Shown here piece by piece: positions 58,147 through 63,634 of a stretch of 63,634 nt of DNA. Position 1 is the first letter of the stretch. The number at the start of each line of letters is the position of its first letter. A model generated the notes under the pieces. The model was not told the origin of the DNA. It did not search any database and saw nothing but the letters and a program-made list of their open reading frames with translations. Source of the stretch: CAZFOB01 sp964520325 (GTDB lineage: Bacteria > Actinomycetota > JAICYB01). The stretch covers positions 1-63,634 of the forward strand of contig CAZFOB010000020.1 in NCBI GenBank assembly GCA_964520325.1, in the 5' to 3' direction. A program made the translations under genes and the position numbers.

Positions 58147-59012
58147 AGTTCGGCGTTACCGTTTTCCTCACCGACTACTCGATCGACCCGTCCACGCTCG
58201 CGCGCGAGGTCGAGGATCGCGGGTTCCACTCCCTCTGGACGCCCGAGCACACGCACATCCCGAGCTCCCGAAAGACGCCGCCGCCGATGGGCGAACCGCT
58301 GCCCAAGCAGTACTACAACTGCCTCGATCCATTCGTCGCGCTGTCGTACGCCGCCGCTGCGACCACGACGCTGCGCATCGGCACCGGCATCTGCCTCGTC
58401 GCACAGCACGATCCGATCGCGCTCGCGAAAACGATCGCCACGCTCGACCACCTGTCCGGCGGCCGGTTCGACTTCGGTGTTGGCTTCGGTTGGAACCGCG
58501 ACGAGATGGAACACCACGGAGTGCCGTACGATCGCCGGCGCGAGATGGTGCGCGACCGCGTCAAGGCCATCGAAGCGTTGTGGTGCAACGAGCAGGGTTC
58601 CTACGACGGCGAGTTCACGAAGTTCTCGCCGTCGTTCTCGTGGCCGAAGCCCGTGCAGTTGCCCCATCCGCCGGTGTACATCGGCGGCGAAGGCGGACCG
58701 AAGCTCTTCAAGCACGTGGCCGAGTGGGCCGATGGCTGGATCCCCATCGGGGGCCGGGGCATCAAGGCCAAGCTCCCCCTCCTGCAGGCCGAGTACGAGA
58801 AGGCCGGCCGCGACCCGGCGTCCATCAAGATCATCCCGTTCGGCTCGCTGCCCGACCAGGGCAAGCTCGAGTACTTCGCAACGCTTGGGATCGAGGAGAT
58901 CGTGCTCGGTGTGGACGTCGGTGGTCCGGACGTCGTGCTGCCCATCCTCGACCGCTACGCGAAAGAGATCGCGAACTTCACCACGCCGCAGCGCAGCGGA
59001 GGCGCCCAGTGA
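58143..59012 (+). CDS. LLM-class F420-dependent oxidoreductase
   Basis: This 289-residue protein begins MKFGVTVFLTDYSIDPSTLA and has FHSLWTPEHTHIPSS, LRIGTGICLVAQHDPIALAK, SGGRFDFGVGFGWNRDEMEHH and HPPVYIGGEGGPKLFKH. The pattern matches the mycobacterial F420 subgroup (Rv3520c-like). The GTG overlaps the SDR stop (GTGA), and the next gene's GTG overlaps its own stop, so the set is translationally coupled. A role in steroid or acyl-CoA reduction is likely but unproved. Confidence 0.87.
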   Translation: MKFGVTVFLTDYSIDPSTLAREVEDRGFHSLWTPEHTHIPSSRKTPPPMGEPLPKQYYNCLDPFVALSYAAAATTTLRIGTGICLVAQHDPIALAKTIATLDHLSGGRFDFGVGFGWNRDEMEHHGVPYDRRREMVRDRVKAIEALWCNEQGSYDGEFTKFSPSFSWPKPVQLPHPPVYIGGEGGPKLFKHVAEWADGWIPIGGRGIKAKLPLLQAEYEKAGRDPASIKIIPFGSLPDQGKLEYFATLGIEEIVLGVDVGGPDVVLPILDRYAKEIANFTTPQRSGGAQ

Positions 59013-59839
59013 GCAAGCCCCACGAGTACCGACCGAACGACCTGGTCTTCAAGAACAAGGGTGGAGTGTGCTGGATCACGCTCAACCGTCCGGACGTGAA
59101 GAATGCCCTCACGCCCGATCAGCGCGACAAGATCATCGAGGTCCTCGAGACCGCGAGCGGACACACGGCGACCCGATGTGTCGTCATCCAGGGGAGCGGC
59201 GGGTCGTTCTGCTCGGGGGCCGACCTTCGCGCGTCACGCCCAGCGGCGAAGCAGCCGAAGGGCGCACCTGAGCGCGTGCAAGGAGACATCGCCCGCACGA
59301 TCGCCACCGGAGCCCAGCGTTTGATCAGCGCGATCCTCGATTGCGAGAAGCCGGTCATCGCCGCCGTCGACGGAGTGGCGGCCGGGATCGGCGCGCACAT
59401 GGCCTTCGCGTGCGATCTCGTGATCGCGACGGAAGGCGCGAGGTTCATCGAGGTGTTCGTGCGCAGGGGACTCGTCCCGGATGGCGGCGGCGCCTACCTG
59501 CTCGTGCGGCTCATCGGCCCCCAGAAGGCGAAGGAGCTTGTCTTCTTCGGCGGCGATGTGAACGCGAAGGACGCATGCGAGATGGGCCTGGTGAACCGTG
59601 TCGTGCCGGCCGATCTGCTCGACGACACCGTTGCCGAGTGGGCTGCACTGCTCGCGTCGGGGCCGACGCGCACCATCGCTCTTGCGAAGAAGCTCATCAA
59701 CGGCGCGCATGACATCGACCGGGCAGCGGCCTTCGCGGACGAAGCGTCGGCGCAGGAGCTGAACATGGGCACCGCCGATGCGCAAGAAGGCGTCAAGAGC
59801 TTCGTCGAACGACGCGCTCCGGACTTCAAGGGATGGTAG
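59009..59839 (+). CDS. Enoyl-CoA hydratase/isomerase family protein
   Basis: This 276-residue crotonase has VCWITLNRPDVKNALTPDQR, the oxyanion blocks GSGGSFCSGADLRAS and VIAAVDGVAAGIGAHMAF, and EVFVRRGLVPDGGGAYLLVR with a Glu/Asp pair that could act as catalytic acid/base. A CoA-ester substrate is expected. It overlaps the F420 gene upstream by 4 bp and the transglutaminase-like gene downstream by 7 bp, so it is third of four in the operon. Confidence 0.88.
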   Translation: MSKPHEYRPNDLVFKNKGGVCWITLNRPDVKNALTPDQRDKIIEVLETASGHTATRCVVIQGSGGSFCSGADLRASRPAAKQPKGAPERVQGDIARTIATGAQRLISAILDCEKPVIAAVDGVAAGIGAHMAFACDLVIATEGARFIEVFVRRGLVPDGGGAYLLVRLIGPQKAKELVFFGGDVNAKDACEMGLVNRVVPADLLDDTVAEWAALLASGPTRTIALAKKLINGAHDIDRAAAFADEASAQELNMGTADAQEGVKSFVERRAPDFKGW

Positions 59840-60687
59840 ACGAACTCGATTTCTACGCGGCCCCCGGCCGCATGACCGATCTCTCGTCGATCGCGCAGCA
59901 CGTGGACGATCTGCCCGACGGCGTCCCGGAGATCTGCACACTCGTGCAAGGAGTGATCCTTCACCCGTTCTGGGCGGAGCGCTATCAGGTCGGCGGCGTC
60001 GAGGAGCGGGACGACGAGCTCCAGCTGCGCGAAGCTTCGAGGATCATCGCCAAAGCCCTCGAGATCGACGGACGGCCGCTACGCGAAGGACGTCCACCGC
60101 AGCAGCGTGTGCTCGGAAACTGTCGCGACTTCACGACCGTGACGACGGCTCTGCTCCGTCACATGGGTGTGCCCGCGCGCGGCCGCTGCGGCTTCGGCGC
60201 CTACTTCGAGGCTGGCAAGTTCATCGACCACTGGGTCGTCGAGTGGTGGGACGGCACGCGATGGGTGCTTACCGACGCGCAGCTCGATCCGTTCCAGGTG
60301 CAGTCGTTGAAGTTGGACTTCGACCCGCTGGACGTCCCGCGCGAGGCGTTCATCGACGCCGGCCGCGCATGGGCCATGTACCGCAGCGGTGAGGCGGATG
60401 GTGAGGCGTTCGGCATCCTCGACATGTGGGGCCCGTGGTTCATCCGCGGCAACATCGCGCGCGACGTCGCGTCGCTGAACAAGGTCGAGATGCTGCCGTG
60501 GGACGCATGGGGGACCGACGATCTCGATGCGCCGCCGCCGGATGAACACACCGACGCGATCGCCGCGATCGGAGCTGCCGCCAACTTCGAGGACGTGCGC
60601 GCGCTCTACGAGACGAACGATCGCGTGCGGGTGCCCGATGTGATCACGTCGTTCCTGAAGGACGGGCCGGTGAAGGTGACGCTCTGA
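59833..60687 (+). CDS. Transglutaminase-like superfamily protein
   Basis: This 284-residue protein has the papain-like triad Cys97 (VLGNCRDFTTV), His133 (FIDHWVVEWW) and Asp148 (WVLTDAQLDPF). There is no signal peptide. The start overlaps the enoyl-CoA hydratase gene. A cysteine hydrolase or acyl-transferase of unknown substrate is all that can be said; its place as last gene of an SDR/F420/hydratase operon suggests it handles a CoA or amide derivative of the same pathway. Confidence 0.82.
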   Translation: MVDELDFYAAPGRMTDLSSIAQHVDDLPDGVPEICTLVQGVILHPFWAERYQVGGVEERDDELQLREASRIIAKALEIDGRPLREGRPPQQRVLGNCRDFTTVTTALLRHMGVPARGRCGFGAYFEAGKFIDHWVVEWWDGTRWVLTDAQLDPFQVQSLKLDFDPLDVPREAFIDAGRAWAMYRSGEADGEAFGILDMWGPWFIRGNIARDVASLNKVEMLPWDAWGTDDLDAPPPDEHTDAIAAIGAAANFEDVRALYETNDRVRVPDVITSFLKDGPVKVTL

Positions 60688-60688
60688 G

Positions 60689-61249
60689 TTAGCCGAGGAG
60701 CTCGTCCACGGCGAACTCGACGTCGGGGAACGCCGAGGGCGAGAAGGTCTCGCCCGAGCGATGCGTGAGAGTGAGCGCGTATCCGGTCCGCCCGGGTTCG
60801 CGGAGGACCTCGACGACGTTGTGCTGAAGGTCGATGATCCACAACTCCGGCACACCGACGGCTGCGTAGCGAGTTGCTTTACGTCCCCGATCGTAGGCGA
60901 GTGATGTATCCGAGACCTCGATGATCAGCAGGATGTCCGATGGATGTGGATGCGCAGCCATGTAGTCGTCGGCGCGTGGGATGCAGACGTACAGGTCGGG
61001 CTGCGGCTCGGAGAGATCGTCGAGGATCACCGGGTTCTGGGGACCAACGACACCCCGGCCGCCAAGACGTTCGATCAGCAGACGAGTGAGCCGCAGCACG
61101 AGGCCCGAGTGACGGGGCCCGATCGGCGTCATCTCGATGATCTCGCCGTCGAGGAGCTCGACCCGGTCGTCCTCCTCGAGGATCCCGGCATCGACCATGC
61201 GGTGATAGTCCTCGATGGTGAACAGACGCCGGGTCGGCTCAGTTGCCAT
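60689..61249 (-). CDS. Uma2-family (DUF820) PD-(D/E)XK nuclease-like protein
   Basis: This 186-residue protein has FTIEDYHRMVDAGILEEDDR, VELLDGEIIEMTPIGPRHSG, QPDLYVCIPRADDY and ILLIIEVSDTSLAYDRGRKA, the full DUF820 signature with nuclease-type Asp and Glu. It is a second member in this window, distinct from that at 13915-14463. It converges on the transglutaminase gene with the stops one base apart. The function of the family is unsettled. Confidence 0.87.
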   Translation of the reverse strand: MATEPTRRLFTIEDYHRMVDAGILEEDDRVELLDGEIIEMTPIGPRHSGLVLRLTRLLIERLGGRGVVGPQNPVILDDLSEPQPDLYVCIPRADDYMAAHPHPSDILLIIEVSDTSLAYDRGRKATRYAAVGVPELWIIDLQHNVVEVLREPGRTGYALTLTHRSGETFSPSAFPDVEFAVDELLG

Positions 61250-61346
61250 GGACGCAATCGTAGCTTCCCTCACGCAAGGTCGGACCACCTTTCGTGGCCG
61301 GGGGAAGGCTGCGGGAAGGAACCGGACGTTACCATCTCCCGACGAC

Positions 61347-61865
61347 ATGAGCGAGCTGATCCAACCGTGTGCGGAGTATCGCGACACGTTCCTCGTCGCG
61401 ATGGCGGAGTTCTCGCCGGACGACCAGTCGATGATCTACGAGCGTCGTCTCGCCACGAAAGATTTCGAGGGCTACGTTCGAGTCGTCGAATCGTGGAGGC
61501 GCGGAAAGGAGATCCCGCCGGGGTGGGTCGCAGTCAGTACGTTCTGGCTCGTGTCCGAGGGCGCCTATGTGGGCTCGACGAACGTCCGGCACGTCCTCAA
61601 CGACTACCTGCGCGACTTCGGAGGGCACATCGGCTACACGATCCGTCCGAGCAAGCGCCGGCTCGGCTACGGCAACGAGATCTGCCGTCTCGCGGTGATC
61701 GAGGCTGGGAAGATCGGCCTGCCACGCGTGCTCATCACCTGTGACGACGACAACGAAGGCTCGCGACTGATCATCGAGCGCAACGGCGGTGTGCTCGAGG
61801 ACGTCGTCTCGCAGCCCGACCGCCGGGTACCGAAACGACGGTACTGGGTCGACGTCCGCACCTAG
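61347..61865 (+). CDS. GNAT-family N-acetyltransferase
   Basis: This 172-residue GNAT-fold protein has YVGSTNVRHVLNDYLRDFGG, the CoA-binding segment GYTIRPSKRRLGYGNEICRL and ITCDDDNEGSRLIIERNGG. It matches the COG3981 group of predicted acetyltransferases. The ATG at 61347 gives the family start; a longer open frame upstream is not conserved. It is divergent from the Uma2 gene with 97 bases between. Confidence 0.82.
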   Translation: MSELIQPCAEYRDTFLVAMAEFSPDDQSMIYERRLATKDFEGYVRVVESWRRGKEIPPGWVAVSTFWLVSEGAYVGSTNVRHVLNDYLRDFGGHIGYTIRPSKRRLGYGNEICRLAVIEAGKIGLPRVLITCDDDNEGSRLIIERNGGVLEDVVSQPDRRVPKRRYWVDVRT

Positions 61866-62066
61866 TCCGGGCCTGCCCTCTCCAAGGTCGCCGACATCGA
61901 GCCAGAAGACGTTGATCGTCTCGATCTACCTGCTGGCTAACTCGGAGTTGCACCCGACCGCGCGGCGCTTCCTTACCTGGCGCGATCAGATGACGATGCA
62001 CGTCACCGAACGGAGCCATCCGCGGTGCGCCAACGACAGCTTCCGCTTTGGCGCTCCCGACCTTCG

Positions 62067-62095
62067 CCGCGCGGCGGGTGAACTCCCAAGTCGTT
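62067..62095. repeat. Direct repeat, left copy
   Basis: Positions 62067-62086 (CCGCGCGGCGGGTGAACTCC) are identical to 63580-63599, and both are followed by AAGTCGTT with two small differences. The two copies are 1.5 kb apart and bracket the HigBA-like module and the IS110 remnant. The gap 61866-62116 in which this copy lies holds no gene I can support; its minus strand has an open frame of 118 codons without recognisable content. Confidence 0.6.
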
Positions 62096-62116
62096 AGCCA
62101 GTCCCAGCTTCGGTAC

Positions 62117-62145
62117 TTGTCTTCCATACGTCAGTGGCGTATAGT
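62117..62145 (+). promoter_or_regulatory. Leaderless promoter and operator of the HigBA-like module
   Basis: TTGTCT (62117-62122) and TATAGT (62140-62145) are 17 bases apart; the GTG start follows 5 bases later. The inverted repeat ATACG-N7-CGTAT (62126-62142) lies between them and overlaps the -10. This is the arrangement expected for autorepression by the antitoxin. Confidence 0.65.
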
Positions 62146-62150
62146 TGGTC

Positions 62151-62468
62151 GTGGTCATCGTCGAGACAAAAATGTTCACGCGGTTGATCACGGAGCTGTT
62201 GCCTGATGACGACTACCGAGCGCTGCAAAGCGCACTCGTGCTGCGACCCGAGCAGGGCGCGCTCATCCAGGGAGCATCGGGTCTACGCAAGCTCCGGTGG
62301 AATCAACCCGGTCGGGGCAAGCGCGGATCGCTTCGCGTCTTCTACTACTTCGATCCGTCGGCGGACCGGATCTACATGATCTTCGCCATCGAGAAAAGTC
62401 GACAAGCTGATCTGACACCGGCGCAGGCCAAGGAGCTGGGACGCGTGATGCGAGAGGAGCTGGCATGA
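62151..62468 (+). CDS. RelE/HigB-type toxin
   Basis: This 105-residue toxin of the HigB/RelE group has FTRLITELLPDDDYRALQSA, GLRKLRWNQPGRGKRGSLRV and IYMIFAIEKSRQADLTPAQA. The GTG at 62151 (a TTG two codons earlier is possible) follows a -10 by 5 bases. It should cut mRNA on the ribosome. It precedes an XRE antitoxin with an ATGA overlap, the order usual for higBA. Confidence 0.85.
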   Translation: MVIVETKMFTRLITELLPDDDYRALQSALVLRPEQGALIQGASGLRKLRWNQPGRGKRGSLRVFYYFDPSADRIYMIFAIEKSRQADLTPAQAKELGRVMREELA

Positions 62469-62755
62469 AGAAGGCGCAGTTCGAGGAGTTGGTGGCGAGC
62501 GTTCGTGAAGCGGGCAAGATCAAGCGCGGGAAACTTGCTCCGTCTCGCCAGACGACATTCAAGCCTGCCGCTGTTCGTCGCATCCGAACCGACCTCGGCC
62601 TTTCGCAGTCGGAGTTCGCGCTGCTCATCGGCGTGAGTGTGGCGACGCTTCAGAATTGGGAACAAGGTCGGCGTCAGCCAGAAGGTCCGGCTCGAGCGCT
62701 GCTCAAGGTCGCCGCCACGCACCCTGATGCCGTGAAGGACGCACTGAGCACGTAA
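62465..62755 (+). CDS. XRE-family antitoxin (HigA/NadS-like)
   Basis: This 96-residue protein has a linker helix (MKKAQFEELVASVREAG), then a helix-turn-helix (VRRIRTDLGLSQSEFALLIG, VSVATLQNWEQGRRQPEGPA). It should bind the toxin and the operator at 62126-62142. The ATG overlaps the toxin stop. From its stop to 63117 (about 360 bases) I see no gene; that stretch includes a 13-bp palindrome at 62983-62995 and the 3' side of the IS110 remnant. Confidence 0.87.
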   Translation: MKKAQFEELVASVREAGKIKRGKLAPSRQTTFKPAAVRRIRTDLGLSQSEFALLIGVSVATLQNWEQGRRQPEGPARALLKVAATHPDAVKDALST

Positions 62756-63117
62756 GTGGGTGCGGGCTGGCTAACAACCGTGGCTCCGCGTCAAATCGCA
62801 AACGTAGACGCGAGAACAGACCCCGTTGATAGGAGCCCGTTTTCGAACTATCGCGCGTGACGTCGAAGGGTCGGGCTGCGTTCCCTGGGGCTGCTCGTTG
62901 ACATACGCGGACTCGCTATCGAAGCGGCCCAGACAACCACGTTCGCGCTCCCGGATGGGAAGGGGCCGGGCGCCATGTTAGCCACGGAGTCCGTGCAACT
63001 GGCTCCATAACTCGCTCGGCGTTGCTCCCGGCCCCATCGCCACCCGACGCTTCAGTCGTCACGCATCGTTTTCCGGATTGCCCGGTGTCGTGATGCTCGC
63101 TGATCTTCCTCGGAGCT

Positions 63118-63552
63118 CTACGCGGGTTGTGGCGGCCCGTTTCCACCTCGCTTCGTGCGTGATGGCACTGTGTTGGCGCGGACGGGTGACATCGGCTTGG
63201 TCGGCGCGAGTCGGCCATGATGCGCCCGTCCGCTTCTCGTCGGCCAGCGCTCGAAGGCGAACGGCTGCTGGTCGCGGATCATCGCGAAGGCCACACGGTT
63301 GGCTCGGTTGCCGAGTGCGCAGGCGATGACACCACCGAGCTTGCCGCGCTCCTTGAGCTCCGTCGCGTATGCCTTGAAGTCGGGGTGTCCGTGACGAAGC
63401 GCCTTGCCGAGCTCGAGGATGGCTTCTCGCAGCTCGACCTTGCCTTCCCGGCTGATGGGTGTTCCGCGTCTTGAGCGACCGGCCGACTCGTATTGGCGGG
63501 GAACCAGACCCGACATCCGGTAGACCTGCGATGACGGTTGCGAGATGATCAT
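63118..63552 (-). pseudogene. C-terminal remnant of an IS110-family transposase
   Basis: On the minus strand, codons at 63259-63534 read SSQVYRMSGLVPRQYESAGR, GTPISREGKVELREAILEL and ERGKLGGVIACALGNRANRV, the Transposase_20 C-terminal domain of IS110/IS116/IS902 elements. The N-terminal catalytic DEDD domain is absent: a stop lies in frame at 63571-63573, and only 82 bases remain to the window edge. Residues after about 98 are unconserved. The fragment cannot encode an active transposase. Confidence 0.8.
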
Positions 63553-63579
63553 CCCGAATGACCGAGCCGATCAGAGTTT

Positions 63580-63609
63580 CCGCGCGGCGGGTGAACTCCA
63601 GAAGTCGTT
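63580..63609. repeat. Direct repeat, right copy
   Basis: The first 20 bases match 62067-62086 exactly and the next 10 nearly so. The copy lies 28 bases upstream of the readable transposase remnant on the minus strand. On that strand both copies code EFTRRA in one frame, so a shared short coding relic is as possible as an insertion footprint. Confidence 0.6.
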
Positions 63610-63634
63610 CTACGGACCAGAGCGCAGTTACGAT

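Noticed and set aside
62983..62995. CACGGA-G-TCCGTG palindrome as an IS end or terminator
   Set aside because: A single short palindrome without a T-run or repeated partner in GC-rich DNA; no supporting context.

Overview
The window is high-GC chromosomal DNA with many GTG and TTG starts, tight 1-11 bp gene overlaps, F420-type luciferase-like oxidoreductases, a WS/DGAT acyltransferase, a CsoR copper repressor and mycobacterial-type steroid-catabolism genes. This points to an uncultured or poorly sampled member of the Actinomycetota. I see no rRNA, tRNA, CRISPR array or complete insertion sequence.

Layout. 1-4.4 kb: end of a repeat-bearing secreted protein, an integrase-like scrap, a lipoprotein, a thioesterase, a MOSC protein, an SDR and an FMN reductase. 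4.4-8.3 kb: copper module (cupredoxin lipoprotein, CopA fused to a cupredoxin and a YHS domain, CsoR, and a divergent membrane protein across a CsoR-type operator). 8.3-9.8 kb: TetR and two divergent membrane proteins. 9.8-13.9 kb: acyl-CoA dehydrogenase / CoA racemase / two hot-dog hydratases / acyl-CoA dehydrogenase, an igr-like side-chain operon. 13.9-24.4 kb: Uma2, a NYN-LOTUS RNA-binding protein, membrane proteins, an F420/SDR/SnoaL operon, a cyclase-STAND-TPR signalling protein, an SDR and a HEPN/MNT toxin-antitoxin pair. 24.5-28.6 kb: SPFH protein followed by echA20-ipdA-ipdB-ipdC, the steroid C/D-ring-opening operon. 28.6-37.4 kb: wax-ester synthase, hydrolase, a FadD19-like CoA ligase, methyltransferase, carbonic anhydrase, DinB. 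37.4-40.2 kb: fadA6, an Ltp-like thiolase-fold protein and its DUF35 partner. 40.2-46.3 kb: transglutaminase / alpha-E / circularly permuted ATP-grasp cluster, a cyclic-nucleotide-binding protein and a HelR-like helicase. 46.4-61.3 kb: further acyl-CoA dehydrogenases, a VapBC-like module, hydrolases, a P450, ipdF with a paired fadE set, RelE/Phd, and an SDR / F420 / enoyl-CoA hydratase / transglutaminase operon. 61.3-63.6 kb: GNAT, a HigBA-like module and an IS110 remnant.

How it works together. echA20, ipdA, ipdB, ipdC, ipdF and fadA6 are the counterparts of the mycobacterial genes that open and shorten rings C and D of cholesterol. The FadD19-like ligase, the CoA racemase, the paired FadE enzymes, the hydratases and the Ltp/DUF35 pair fit sterol side-chain beta-oxidation. 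The genes are spread over at least four loci. Three of the promoters carry the same 19-bp palindrome (ATCTGACG-N3-CGTCAGAT, one with a single change), which looks like the operator of a dedicated regulon and does not resemble the KstR2 site. Four toxin-antitoxin modules sit between the metabolic blocks, and all appear to be expressed from leaderless promoters.
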